DNA of 56,809 nt from an uncultured Thermoleophilia bacterium (GTDB lineage: Bacteria; Actinomycetota; Thermoleophilia; Miltoncostaeales; Miltoncostaeaceae): contig CALIKX010000032.1 of the NCBI GenBank assembly GCA_938017905.1, forward strand, positions 1 through 56,809, written 5' to 3'. This document shows positions 1-8,582 of this stretch, piece after piece. Made by a program: the position numbers and the translations under genes. Each line of letters begins with the position of its first letter. Positions within the stretch are counted from its first letter, which is position 1. A model generated the notes under the pieces. It was not told where the DNA came from. It saw nothing but the letters and a program-made list of their open reading frames with translations, and did not search any database.

Positions 1-143
1 ATCACGAGGGCATCCAGCACCTCGATGATGCCCTGCTGCACAAGTGCAGCCATCTGTAGAAGAGCCCCTCCGTCCAGTGGGGCACCCGGAGGAACTCCCA
101 CGAGGAAGTAGTCAACCGGCCCGAGATCAAGTTCATCGTCCAT
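1..143 (-). CDS. DUF6325-like protein, N-terminal part (cut by window edge)
   Basis: Only the first 47 codons are present; the reading frame runs off the left edge with no stop. Translation of the minus strand from ATG at 143 begins MDDELDLGPVDYFLVGVP and continues with an aliphatic stretch ending in IIEVLDALV. This resembles the start of the actinobacterial DUF6325 family (DELGPVDYLVVEFP type), a family of unknown function. A good ribosome binding site (AGGAG) sits about 6 nt upstream, and a possible -10 hexamer TACACT lies at 173-178 on the minus strand. Family assignment is from memory of the motif and has not been searched. Confidence 0.65.
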   Translation of the reverse strand, partial: MDDELDLGPVDYFLVGVPPGAPLDGGALLQMAALVQQGIIEVLDALV

Positions 144-242
144 ATCCGCTCCTGTACGCGACAGTCCGTTGCAGTGTACGAGGTTGTCCGGTGCGCATCC
201 GCGCCGTGGGCCAACCGTAGTCCGTTGTCCGATGCCGGTCAG

Positions 243-650
243 TCAGGCCAGATCGCCCTTCGCGTCGCGCCAGCCGACTGTCAGCGCCCACAGGACCGCA
301 ACCGAGAGCAAGATGACGACGAGGCTCCAGAGGGGGTAGGCAGGGAACCAGGCGAACTGGCCCACCAGATTCACCACCACCGCAATAAGCGCGAACCAGC
401 GGCCGAAGCCTCCGCCCCCAAAGAGGGACAGCCCGGCAAGCACGATCACGATGCCCCACAGGAGCAGGCTCCAGCCCCATACGGTGAAGCTGTTCGTCAG
501 CACCAAGCCGTTATCGCCGACGAGGTATACCTCGCGCTTGAGCAACGCAACGATGCCCTGAATGACATCAAAGGTACCGATAACAAGCAGCATGAAGCCG
601 GCGAATACAACCCAGCCTGCAGCAGCCGGATGTCGTGCTTCCGAAGACAT
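243..650 (-). CDS. DUF7144-like four-helix membrane protein
   Basis: A 135-residue integral membrane protein with four hydrophobic segments (roughly residues 12-35, 52-76, 80-103, 108-128). The WxxFAGFMLLVIGTFDVIQG-like first helix and the polar loop holding a YLVGDNGL motif are typical of the actinobacterial DUF7144 family, whose function is unknown. I chose ATG 650 rather than the upstream start at 686 because AAAGGAAAG lies directly before it. A minus-strand TAGCGT hexamer at 67x (positions 667-672) would start the transcript about 10 nt upstream. The gene is divergent from the metal ATPase and has no operon partner in the window. Confidence 0.75.
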   Translation of the reverse strand: MSSEARHPAAAGWVVFAGFMLLVIGTFDVIQGIVALLKREVYLVGDNGLVLTNSFTVWGWSLLLWGIVIVLAGLSLFGGGGFGRWFALIAVVVNLVGQFAWFPAYPLWSLVVILLSVAVLWALTVGWRDAKGDLA

Positions 651-760
651 TTCTTTCCTTTTTGCGACGCTATGACGCACTGACAATACACCCTCAGGGA
701 GAGGGCACTACCGCAACGCCCGACCGTCCCGGCGCTCCCGCTGGCGGCCATTCGGCCTCG

Positions 761-766
761 TAGGAT
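761..766 (+). promoter_or_regulatory. -10 hexamer TAGGAT, leaderless P1B ATPase promoter
   Basis: TAGGAT ends 6 nt before the ATG at 773, so a transcription start 7 nt downstream would coincide with the A of the start codon. No ribosome binding site is visible. No clear -35 is seen. Confidence 0.5.
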
Positions 767-772
767 TAATGG

Positions 773-2641
773 ATGACCGTCCGGCGCCGGATTGCGAGGC
801 TGCTCCGCGAGCCAGAGGTGCTGGTCGCGCTCGCGGCGCTGGCGGGCGTGGTGGCGGGCCTCGTCCTGGCCGCGCTGGGGCAGGGCACCGCAGCCAATGC
901 GGTGTGGGGCGTCGTGACGGGCGCACTGCTGTTGCCCCTCACCTGGTCGGTGGTGCGCACGCTGCTGCGTCGTGATGTCGGCGTGGATGCCATCGCGCTC
1001 GTGGCCATGGCCGGGGCCCTGGCGCTGCAGGAGTTCCTCGCGGGCGCGGTGGTAGCGCTGATGCTCGCCGGGGGGAATGCCCTCGAGGCCGCGGCCGGTC
1101 GGCGTGCGCGGCACGACCTCGAGGCCCTCGTCGCGCACGCGCCCGCCTGGGCCATGCGTCGCGACAAGGACGGGGAGTTCGAGCGCGTGCCGGCCGACGC
1201 GGTGGAGCCGGGCGACGTGCTGCTGGTGCGCGCCGGCGAGGTGGTGCCGGTGGACGGCCGCGTGGAGGACGTACCCGCCCTGCTGGACGAGTCGGCCCTC
1301 ACGGGGGAGCCCCTGCCGGTAGAGCGCCTGCCGGGCGCATCGGTGCGAAGCGGCGTGCTGAACGCCGCCGAGGCGTTCCAGATGGTGGCCACGCGCCCCG
1401 CGGCAGAGAGCGCCTACGCGGCCATTGTCCGGCTCGTCGCCGAGGCTGAGGGGCGGCGCGCCCCGTTTGAGCGCATGGCCGACCGCTACGCCGCCCTGCT
1501 GCTGCCCGTCACCCTCGTGGTGGCGGCCATCGCCTGGGCGATGAGCGGCGACCCCGTGCGTGCGCTCGCCGTGCTGGTGGTGGCCACCCCCTGCCCGCTC
1601 ATCCTGGCCGCACCCATCGCCCTGGTATCAGGGGTGTCCCGGGCGGCACGCAAGGGCGTGGTGCTGAAGGGCGGCGTGGTGGTGGAGCAGCTGGCGCGCA
1701 CCACGGCCGTGCTGCTCGACAAGACGGGCACCCTCACGGTGGGGCAGCCCGAGATCCAGCGCATCGGGACGGTCGGTGATGCAACGCCCGGCGCGGTGCT
1801 GCAGCGCGCGGCCTCGCTGGAGCAGCACTCCGCACACGTGGTGGCGGGGGCCCTGGTGTCGGCCGCCCACCACGACGACCTGCGCCTGGACCAGCCCGGC
1901 GACGTGCACCAGGTACATGGCGAGGGCATCGCGGGCCGCGTGGACGGGCACGAGGTAGTGGTGGGGTCAGCCGATTGGCTGCGCGCCTGCGATATCGATC
2001 CCGCGCCGCTTCTGGCAGAGCGCCGGGATGAGGACGGCGACGGCCGGGGCATCGTGCTGGTGGCAATCGACGGACGGGCCGCCGGACTGATCGTGCTGGC
2101 CGACCCCATCCGTCCCGATGCCCGCGCGATGGTCGCGCGCCTGCACGAGGCCGGCGTGACCGAGGTGGCGATGGCCACCGGTGACCGCCGCGACGTGGCC
2201 GACGCCGTGGCGGCGGATGTCGGCATCGACGTGGTGCACGCCGGATGCAGCCCGGAGGACAAGGTGACGGTGGTGACCGCCATGCGCGGGGGCGAGGGCC
2301 GGCACCGGGTGGCCATGGTGGGCGACGGCATCAACGATGCCCCCGCCCTTGCCGCGGCCGACGTGGGCATGGCCATGAGCGCGCCGGGCGCCACGATCGC
2401 CTCGGAGACCGCCGATGCAGTGGTGATGGTGGACCGGGTGGACGGCGTGGCCGATGCCATCACCACCAGCCGCCGGGCGTCGACCATCGCCCGCCAGAGC
2501 GTGGTGGCGGGGATGCTCATGAGCTTCGTCGCCATGGGGTTCGCGGCGTTCGGCTACCTGCCGCCCGTGGCCGGCGCGCTGCTGCAGGAGGGCATCGACA
2601 TCATCGTCATCATCAACGCCCTGCGGGCCCTTCGCGCCTAG
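773..2641 (+). CDS. Heavy-metal translocating P1B-type ATPase, TPC subclass
   Basis: Membrane metal-efflux (or uptake) pump of 622 residues. Visible landmarks in order: TGEP in the actuator domain, the transmembrane metal motif TPCPLI (about residue 268), the phosphorylation motif DKTGTLT (about residue 316), GDGINDAPALAAADVG in the hinge. It has no N-terminal CxxC metal-binding domain and starts directly with the membrane helices. Two oddities: the metal motif is TPC rather than CPC or SPC, and the HP dipeptide of the nucleotide domain (SEHP in CopA/ZntA) reads QHS, keeping the His but not the Pro. Metal specificity therefore cannot be predicted. It stands alone and converges, with a 4-bp stop overlap, on the next minus-strand gene. 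Confidence 0.9.
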   Translation: MTVRRRIARLLREPEVLVALAALAGVVAGLVLAALGQGTAANAVWGVVTGALLLPLTWSVVRTLLRRDVGVDAIALVAMAGALALQEFLAGAVVALMLAGGNALEAAAGRRARHDLEALVAHAPAWAMRRDKDGEFERVPADAVEPGDVLLVRAGEVVPVDGRVEDVPALLDESALTGEPLPVERLPGASVRSGVLNAAEAFQMVATRPAAESAYAAIVRLVAEAEGRRAPFERMADRYAALLLPVTLVVAAIAWAMSGDPVRALAVLVVATPCPLILAAPIALVSGVSRAARKGVVLKGGVVVEQLARTTAVLLDKTGTLTVGQPEIQRIGTVGDATPGAVLQRAASLEQHSAHVVAGALVSAAHHDDLRLDQPGDVHQVHGEGIAGRVDGHEVVVGSADWLRACDIDPAPLLAERRDEDGDGRGIVLVAIDGRAAGLIVLADPIRPDARAMVARLHEAGVTEVAMATGDRRDVADAVAADVGIDVVHAGCSPEDKVTVVTAMRGGEGRHRVAMVGDGINDAPALAAADVGMAMSAPGATIASETADAVVMVDRVDGVADAITTSRRASTIARQSVVAGMLMSFVAMGFAAFGYLPPVAGALLQEGIDIIVIINALRALRA

Positions 2642-3078
2642 CGCCCCGCCAGCGCCGCCCGGATGGTGCCCATGGCGGCCGGCGCCGGTGCACCCCGCGC
2701 CATCGCGCGGATGCGCCCCGAGCGATCGGCCACCACCACCACGATGTCACCGGTGCCGGTGACGCCGAGATCGGCGAGCACGCCGCGCACGGGCGCGTAG
2801 GTGCACCACACGCGCCCGTGCGCCGCAGCCGGCGTGCCCGAGGCCATGCCACCCTCGATCCACCCCGCAGCCCGCCTCCATCGGCGCGACATCACGGGGA
2901 TCTCCACCGTCGGTACGTCGGGACCCAGCGCCGCCGCCCAAGCATCCACATCGCGCTGCTGGCGCATGCGGAGCGCCAGGATCACCACGCAGGGCTCCGC
3001 AGGAAGGCCATCCGGGATCACCTGGTCGGCACCCGCCAGGTCGCGGGCCGCGAGCCGCGGCAGCCGGGGCGCGCTCAG
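2638..3078 (-). CDS. Thioredoxin-fold-like hypothetical protein
   Basis: About 146 residues, immediately downstream of the HNH gene. Recognisable core: a beta strand CVVILALRM, an RRWRRAAGWIEGGMASG stretch, and a strand DIVVVVADRSGRI. This order resembles a peroxiredoxin/thioredoxin-like family seen in actinobacteria; no CxxC is present, so it would not be a thiol oxidoreductase. Start is uncertain: the coding signal reaches back to a CTG at 3078 that would overlap the HNH stop as CTGA; the first canonical start is GTG at 3021, which would remove about 19 residues including a likely first strand. Translational coupling to the nuclease is probable. Function not recognised. Confidence 0.6.
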   Translation of the reverse strand: MSAPRLPRLAARDLAGADQVIPDGLPAEPCVVILALRMRQQRDVDAWAAALGPDVPTVEIPVMSRRWRRAAGWIEGGMASGTPAAAHGRVWCTYAPVRGVLADLGVTGTGDIVVVVADRSGRIRAMARGAPAPAAMGTIRAALAGR

Positions 3079-3578
3079 GCCGCGGCGAGATAGGGCGACC
3101 AGGCCTCCGGACGCCGGGGCGTGGCGACGTCGACAAACACGTCGGGGCGGGGAGGTCGTGGCTTCTCGCGCGGGTACATCTGGATCTCGTGGCACAGGGC
3201 GTCGCCCTTGCGGGCATTGCAGGGCCCGCATGAGGTGACCACGTTCGACCACGACGAGTCGCCGCCGCGGCTGCGCGGCACCACGTGGTCCACGGTCAGC
3301 TTGCCGCGGCTACCGCAGTACTGGCACGCGTAGCCGTCACGGGCGAAGAGCGCGCGCCTGCTCATGCGGCGGGCCTCGTAGCGCGGCACCTTCACGCGGT
3401 ACACCAGCCGGATCACGTGGGGCGCCGGGAAGTCGCGCGCGATTCCACGGATGGTGCGCGGGGAGTGCTCCAGGATCTCCGCCTTCTGCTTGAGCAGGAG
3501 CACGAGGGCGCGACGCATGGAGCACACGTTGATGGGCTCATACGACGCGTTGAGAACGAGAACGTGCTGCGGTACCAC
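3075..3578 (-). CDS. HNH endonuclease family protein
   Basis: 167-residue protein of the widespread bacterial HNH family that begins VLVLNASYEPINV. The zinc-finger-like HNH core is visible: CQYC (about residue 88), TVDHVVPRSRGG (His of the first H plus a conserved R), and CGPCNARKG (second CxxC and the N). The family is nearly universal in actinobacteria and cyanobacteria and its cellular substrate is unknown. GTG start at 3578 follows a GAAGGG purine run closely. Likely transcribed after pheA (gap 36 bp) and coupled to the following gene. Nothing suggests a restriction or defence system around it. Confidence 0.85.
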   Translation of the reverse strand: MVPQHVLVLNASYEPINVCSMRRALVLLLKQKAEILEHSPRTIRGIARDFPAPHVIRLVYRVKVPRYEARRMSRRALFARDGYACQYCGSRGKLTVDHVVPRSRGGDSSWSNVVTSCGPCNARKGDALCHEIQMYPREKPRPPRPDVFVDVATPRRPEAWSPYLAAA

Positions 3579-3614
3579 CCCCTTCGGGCGGCAATATACC
3601 CGCGGACGCCGGTT

Positions 3615-4475
3615 CTACGTGGCCCGCATGGCAGTGGGGTAGCACCCGAGCGGCGTCACCTGCGCAATGCCACCATCGGCGATGGCGGTGAGCGCGGCCT
3701 GCAGCGGCAGGTCGGAGTGCCGGTTGCCCTCGGCATCGATGAAGAACACGTACCGGCCCAGGCCCGTGCGGGCCGGGCGGCTCTCGAGCCGCGTCAGGTT
3801 CACCGCGCGCAGGGCGAACTCCTGCAGGATCGACAGCAGGGCGCCGGGCCGGTCGTGCGCGATGCCGCAGATGATGGACGTGGTCCAATCGCCGCCCTCC
3901 CCGGCCCCGTCCACCTCGTCGGTGCCGATGATGGCGAACCGCGTGCGGTTGTCCGCGGCATCCATGATGTCCTCGGCCAGGATCTCGCCGCCGTAGATCT
4001 GCGCCGCGCGGCGGTTGCCCACCGCCGCCGTGCCGGCGTCGTCCTCAACCGCGGTGCGCACGGCATCAGCCGTCGACAGGGCAGGCTCCAGCCGTGCCTC
4101 CGGCAGTCGCCCGCGCAGCCACCGGCCGCACTGGGCCGTGGCCTGCGGGTGGCTCACCACGCGCGTCACGCCGTCCAGCGACGACCCGGGCGCGCCGATC
4201 AGGTGATGGTGGATCGGATGGATCACCTCGCCGCGGATGACGATGCGCCCGCCGTGGGCAATCAACTGATCGAGCGTCTGGCTGACGCCGCCCTCGATGG
4301 CGTTCTCGATCGGCACGAGCGCCTCGCGCACCTCGCCGTCCGCCACGGCATCGAAGCACGCGGGGATGCTGGGGTATGCGCGCTCGCGCGATGCCTGGTC
4401 GGCACCGATCCATGCGATCAGCGCCTCCTCGGAGAACGTGCCCTGCGGGCCCAGGTATCCGATGGTCCCGCTCAC
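3615..4475 (-). CDS. pheA: Prephenate dehydratase
   Basis: Converts prephenate to phenylpyruvate in phenylalanine synthesis. At 286 residues it is the normal monofunctional size. The prephenate dehydratase domain spans about residues 1-180 with YLGPQGTFSEEA at the start and the catalytic NRTRFAIIG motif (Thr in TRF). The ACT regulatory domain follows with GALLSIL and ESRP, the two motifs that form the phenylalanine-binding site, so feedback inhibition is expected. It lies 10 bp downstream of the membrane protein gene ending at 4486 and is probably transcribed from it. Confidence 0.95.
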   Translation of the reverse strand: MSGTIGYLGPQGTFSEEALIAWIGADQASRERAYPSIPACFDAVADGEVREALVPIENAIEGGVSQTLDQLIAHGGRIVIRGEVIHPIHHHLIGAPGSSLDGVTRVVSHPQATAQCGRWLRGRLPEARLEPALSTADAVRTAVEDDAGTAAVGNRRAAQIYGGEILAEDIMDAADNRTRFAIIGTDEVDGAGEGGDWTTSIICGIAHDRPGALLSILQEFALRAVNLTRLESRPARTGLGRYVFFIDAEGNRHSDLPLQAALTAIADGGIAQVTPLGCYPTAMRAT

Positions 4476-4485
4476 CGGGCCGCCC

Positions 4486-5784
4486 CTAGAAGACGATCTT
4501 GACGGGGTACTCGGCGCGGTTGTTGTCGGTCTTCTCCTCGCCGGGCACCGGCACGACCTCCACCTTCAGCACCGAGTCCTCGCCGAAGGTCGGGCTCTTG
4601 GGCCCGGGAAGCGTGACCGACTGCTGCTCGCCGCGCGCGATCGAGGCGATCTCCTTCTCCACTGTCTGCGCGTCCTTCGGGGACGCGTCGCTGGCGAAGG
4701 TCGCGCGCACGACAACGTTGGTCTCCGTGGCGTCACCCGAGTTCTCGACCGTCACCTGCCACTCGAGCTTGTCGGATGCCTGGATCTCGGTATCGCTTCC
4801 GGCCTGCAGCTCCACGCCCTGCGGCAGCGCCTGCACGCCGGCGATGCCCGTGCCGCGCAGCACACCGGTCGTGCCGGTGGCGGTGTCCGCCGTGCCGGTG
4901 CGCTGCAGCGCAGGGATCAACTGGGCGGCGCCCGTGGGCGACGCCTGGTCGGCGCGCACGCCCGACAGGAAGAACTGGCGGTCGGGCACCTGCACACCCG
5001 TGATACCGGCGTCGGCAAGCGCCCGCTTGGACGGGCCCACGAAGGAGTCCTGATAGATGACGTCGCTCGCCAGGAACCGCTGCATGGCGCTGGCGAGCGT
5101 CGCGGACGCGTATGCGCGGTTCTTCGAGTCCACCACCGACGGCAGGGAATCGGCCAACGCCTTCAGGCCGGTCACCCGGTACTGCAGCGCCGTGACCAGG
5201 CTCTGGTTGGCTGCGGTGAGCGAGTCGGGCGACGACAGCGCCTCGGCCTGGCCCACGAGGCCCTCGGCCTTTCCGGCGAGATCACGCACCTGCACCTGCA
5301 GCTCGGGTGCCTTGGCACCGTTCTTGTTCTGGAGGATCTCCTGCAGCGAGTCGGACTCCTTGCCCGACGCCGTGACGATAGTGGTGACATCACCCATGTA
5401 CGACCGGTAGGAGTCCTCCAGCGCGCTGCGCTGGCACCCGCGCACCACCAGCACCAGCACCACGATGAGGACGAGCGCTCCGCCCACCGCCATGGTGATG
5501 CGTGCCGCGGGCGACTGCAGCGTGGCGCTACCGCCGCCGGAGGACCTGCGCCTGCCGCCGCCCGAGCCGGATCCCGACCCGGAGCCGCGCCGACGTCCGC
5601 CGCCGCCACCGCCCGAGCCGCGTCCGCTGCCACCACGGCCGGACCCCCGGCCACGACTGCCGCTGCTGCCCTTCGAACCGCCGCGCCCGCGCGGGTTCGG
5701 ACCCTCCGCAGGGGGCAGGGGGCCGGAGACGCCAGTGGGCTGGTCGTCGTATCCGAAGTCCGTGCCGGTCTCGTCTACGTCCAC
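4486..5784 (-). CDS. Membrane-anchored protein with CARDB-like C-terminal domain
   Basis: 432 residues. Residues 1-95 are acidic then extremely rich in Gly, Arg and Ser (RGRGSGRGGSGRGSGG-type), so disordered and positively charged; about residues 97-118 form a single membrane helix; then a helical region of about 170 residues; the last 110 residues have the alternating strand pattern WQVTVENSGD...TNVVVRATF typical of CARDB/DUF11-like immunoglobulin folds. The topology suggests cytoplasmic N-terminus and extracellular C-terminus. Similar architectures occur in Thermoleophilia-type genomes next to pheA as far as I recall; function unknown. GTG start at 5784 lies 17 bp downstream of tRNA-Leu on the same strand, so it may be co-transcribed with the tRNA. 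Confidence 0.7.
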   Translation of the reverse strand: MDVDETGTDFGYDDQPTGVSGPLPPAEGPNPRGRGGSKGSSGSRGRGSGRGGSGRGSGGGGGGRRRGSGSGSGSGGGRRRSSGGGSATLQSPAARITMAVGGALVLIVVLVLVVRGCQRSALEDSYRSYMGDVTTIVTASGKESDSLQEILQNKNGAKAPELQVQVRDLAGKAEGLVGQAEALSSPDSLTAANQSLVTALQYRVTGLKALADSLPSVVDSKNRAYASATLASAMQRFLASDVIYQDSFVGPSKRALADAGITGVQVPDRQFFLSGVRADQASPTGAAQLIPALQRTGTADTATGTTGVLRGTGIAGVQALPQGVELQAGSDTEIQASDKLEWQVTVENSGDATETNVVVRATFASDASPKDAQTVEKEIASIARGEQQSVTLPGPKSPTFGEDSVLKVEVVPVPGEEKTDNNRAEYPVKIVF

Positions 5785-5801
5785 AGAGGGTGTACTCCCG
5801 A

Positions 5802-5885
<84 letters not shown>

Positions 5886-5910
5886 GGTGATCTGGCCATG
5901 AGGCGCGGGA

Positions 5911-5916
5911 ACACTA
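5911..5916 (-). promoter_or_regulatory. Possible -10 hexamer for tRNA-Leu
   Basis: TAGTGT on the minus strand predicts a transcript start near 5904, about 19 nt before the mature tRNA. No convincing -35. Confidence 0.35.
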
Positions 5917-6037
5917 GCGCAACCCGCCCGCACGGAAACCACGCAGGTGATGTCTACGATCGGCAGTCCGTTCGGCACGCATGCCCCGGATTCCTTCGCA
6001 GGATTCCCCCGTCGCCGGTGGAAGGCCACTTCGCCCC

Positions 6038-7726
6038 ATGCGCATCACAGGATCCAGCCAGGCAGCCACCCGCGCCAGCGCACCCGCCCGCGTGCTAGGA
6101 CGCTACGACCTGATCGCCGTGATCGGGCGCGGCGCGACCTCGCGCGTGTACCGGGCACTGGACCGCGCCACGGGGCGTGAGGTGGCGGTGAAGGAGATCC
6201 CCGTGGACCTCGGGCTGGAGAAGCGCGTGGCCGCCGAGATCCGCGCCGCGTCGCGACTGGAGCACCCCGGGGTGGTCCGCATGCTCGACTGGGGCGAGGA
6301 CTCCGAATCGCTGTACCTGGTGAGCGATCTCGTGGATGGCCCCTCGCTCGAAAAGGTCTATGCGGATGCACCACCCGGCGACCGCGCCGCGGCCGAGATG
6401 GCCGCCGACGTCCTCGACGCCCTCGACCACGCGCACGAGCGCGGCGTGATCCACCGCGACATCAAGCCCGCCAACATCCTCGTGGACGACCACGGATACG
6501 CACGGGTGGCGGACCTGGGCGTGGCGCGCCTGTCGGGCGAGACGGGCATGACCCAGACCGGCGGCGTGGTGGGCACCATGGCCTACATGGCCCCCGAGCA
6601 GGCCACCGGCGAGCAGGTGACCGGGGCCGCCGACGTGTGGGCCGCCACCCTCGTCCTGTACGAGGGGCTGACCGGCCGCAATCCCCTGCTGGGATCGAGC
6701 CCGGCCGACACCGCGCGCCGTGCCGCCCTCGGCGAGATCCCGCCCATCCGAAACCTGCGTCCCGACCTCCCGCCGCGGCTGGCCAAGGCCATCGACGCCG
6801 GGCTCTCCCCGCACCCCGAGGGGCGTCCCGCGCCCGCCCGCCTGGCGGCGATCATCCGCGAGGAGGCCCCGGGGCTGCCGGAGGGGCGTGGCAAGCGGGC
6901 CATGGCACTGCTGTCCGGTCCCGCACCACCCATCCTCACCGGTGCCGGCGCCGCGGCGCTCGGCGGGCTCATCGCCGAGCGGGGCTTCTCCACGAGCGCC
7001 CTCGGCACGGCGGGCATCGCCCTGCTGGCCGGGGCAATCGGCGCGTGGCGGGCACCACTCGCCGCGGTGGCCCTGGTGCTGCTGGCGGGCATCGCCACCG
7101 CGGCCGCTGCGCCCGCCCTCACCGCGATCGCCGTGATCATCGGGCTGCTGCTCGTGCTGACGGGAGCCCGCCATGGACGCCTGGTGCTGCTGCCCGCGCT
7201 CGCGCCCGCCCTTGCCGTGATCGGGATGCTGCCGGTCTATGCCCTGCTGGCGGGATCGGTGCGCACCACCGCCGGCCGCATCTGGACCGCCGTTGCGGGC
7301 ATGGTCACGCTGCTGCTGTGGCAGGTGGTGGCCGGTGCCTCCTCCCTGGTGTTCACCGGATGGGAGGTGACGGGGGCATGGGAGTCCCTGCAGGGCGTGC
7401 GCTCGCCGCAGGCGGTGGCCGAGGCCATCATCGACCCGATCGCCGCCCACCCGCAGGCCCTCACGGGGTGCCTCATCATGATCGCGGCGGCGCTCACATG
7501 GCCGCTGGTGGTGGGTGGCCGCGATTCGCGGCGGCTTCCGGCGGCCGTCATGTGGGCTGCGGCGGTCACCGTGGCCGCCGGCCTGGCGGGCGGAGGGGGC
7601 CTCGAAGCCGTCGGCGCCGTGCTGCCCTCGGCTATCCTCGCCATCGCATGGGCGGCACGGCCCTGGCGCGCGCTGCGTGGCGCCGCCCCCGGCCGACCCG
7701 ACACTCTCAGCGGCACGGTGGGCTAG
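6038..7726 (+). CDS. Ser/Thr protein kinase with polytopic membrane C-terminus
   Basis: 562 residues from ATG 6038 (an in-frame ATG at 5981 exists but has no ribosome site; GGAAGG lies before 6038). Kinase domain about residues 20-275: glycine loop IGRGATSRV, AVKE lysine, HRDIKPANIL catalytic loop, metal-binding motif DLG instead of the usual DFG, and APEQ. Then nine or ten hydrophobic segments replace the single helix plus PASTA tail of PknB. It heads the cell-wall operon at the place where pknA-like genes stand in actinobacteria. Catalytic residues are present, so it is probably active; the DLG variant is tolerated in some kinases. What the membrane domain does is unknown. A TACGAT hexamer at 5955-5960 is a possible promoter. 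Confidence 0.85.
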   Translation: MRITGSSQAATRASAPARVLGRYDLIAVIGRGATSRVYRALDRATGREVAVKEIPVDLGLEKRVAAEIRAASRLEHPGVVRMLDWGEDSESLYLVSDLVDGPSLEKVYADAPPGDRAAAEMAADVLDALDHAHERGVIHRDIKPANILVDDHGYARVADLGVARLSGETGMTQTGGVVGTMAYMAPEQATGEQVTGAADVWAATLVLYEGLTGRNPLLGSSPADTARRAALGEIPPIRNLRPDLPPRLAKAIDAGLSPHPEGRPAPARLAAIIREEAPGLPEGRGKRAMALLSGPAPPILTGAGAAALGGLIAERGFSTSALGTAGIALLAGAIGAWRAPLAAVALVLLAGIATAAAAPALTAIAVIIGLLLVLTGARHGRLVLLPALAPALAVIGMLPVYALLAGSVRTTAGRIWTAVAGMVTLLLWQVVAGASSLVFTGWEVTGAWESLQGVRSPQAVAEAIIDPIAAHPQALTGCLIMIAAALTWPLVVGGRDSRRLPAAVMWAAAVTVAAGLAGGGGLEAVGAVLPSAILAIAWAARPWRALRGAAPGRPDTLSGTVG

Positions 7727-8569
7727 ATGGCACTCCGCAACATCGAGCAGAAGATCGAGGGCGTGGTCGAGAAGACCTTCGGCCGCATGTTCCGGAGCAC
7801 CCTGCAGCCGGTGGAGCTCGCGCGGCGCCTTGCCCGTGAGATGGAGGACCACAAGACCGTGTCGGTGTCGCGCGTATACGTGCCGAACCAGTACACGGTG
7901 TACCTGTCGCCCGCCGATCGCCGCCAATTCTCCAGCTACGAGTCGGCGCTGGTGCTGGAGCTGGGCTCGTATCTGGAGGCCCATGCGCGCAGCGAGGGAC
8001 TGTCGCTGCTGTCGATGCCCCGCATCCGCCTGGAGACCGACTCGGACCTGCGCCCCGGCGAGTTCGGGATCGCCTGTCGCATGGTGGACCCCGGCCGGCC
8101 CGGCACGGACGCCCCGGCCGCCGCGCCCGCTGAAGACGCGTCGCCGGCCGCTGAGGTGGCCGCGCCCGCGGATGAACCCGCTCCCGAGGAGCCCCCGGCG
8201 CCGTCCGACCCCCTGCCCAACGAGGCGCTCGCCGCCGTCAGCGGCACGCAGGTGCTCTCGCCCGAGCAGGCCCGCGCCGCGGGCCTCGTACGCGAGCAGG
8301 TGACCCTGTATGTGTCGGGGCAGCCGTTCCGCATCACCCAGAAGGTCACCACAATGGGGCGCAGCCGTGACTGCGACATCGTGGTGCCCGACCCGAACGT
8401 GAGCCGGGTGCACGCCGAGGTCCGCCACGAGGGCCTGGAGTACGTGCTGGTGGACCTCGGGTCCACCAACGGCATCGAGGTCAACGGGCGCCGGGTCCTC
8501 CGGCACAGCCTCCGCGACGGCGACCGGGTGAGCCTGGGCGGCGCCGACGTGGCAGTCGAACGACGATAG
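7727..8569 (+). CDS. fhaA: FhaA-like protein (DUF3662 plus FHA domain)
   Basis: 280-residue cytoplasmic phosphothreonine-reading adaptor. The N-terminal DUF3662 domain (about 1-115) begins MALRNIEQKIEGVVEKTFGR, the family hallmark; an Ala/Pro/Glu-rich linker follows; the C-terminal FHA domain (about 190-278) shows GRSRDCDIVVPD, SRVHAEV and STNGIEVNG, the phosphopeptide-binding loops. In Mycobacterium FhaA binds the phosphorylated pseudokinase domain of MviN to control peptidoglycan synthesis. ATG directly follows the kinase TAG stop with no spacer, implying coupled translation. Confidence 0.93.
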   Translation: MALRNIEQKIEGVVEKTFGRMFRSTLQPVELARRLAREMEDHKTVSVSRVYVPNQYTVYLSPADRRQFSSYESALVLELGSYLEAHARSEGLSLLSMPRIRLETDSDLRPGEFGIACRMVDPGRPGTDAPAAAPAEDASPAAEVAAPADEPAPEEPPAPSDPLPNEALAAVSGTQVLSPEQARAAGLVREQVTLYVSGQPFRITQKVTTMGRSRDCDIVVPDPNVSRVHAEVRHEGLEYVLVDLGSTNGIEVNGRRVLRHSLRDGDRVSLGGADVAVERR

Positions 8570-8582
8570 CCCGGGGGGCGCC

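Noticed and set aside
3075-3578. Defence or restriction system around the HNH gene
   Set aside because: The HNH family here is a near-universal housekeeping type and the neighbours (pheA, thioredoxin-like gene) are not defence genes.
5540-5660. DNA repeat array
   Set aside because: The repetition is explained by Gly/Ser/Arg-rich codons of the membrane protein; units are irregular.
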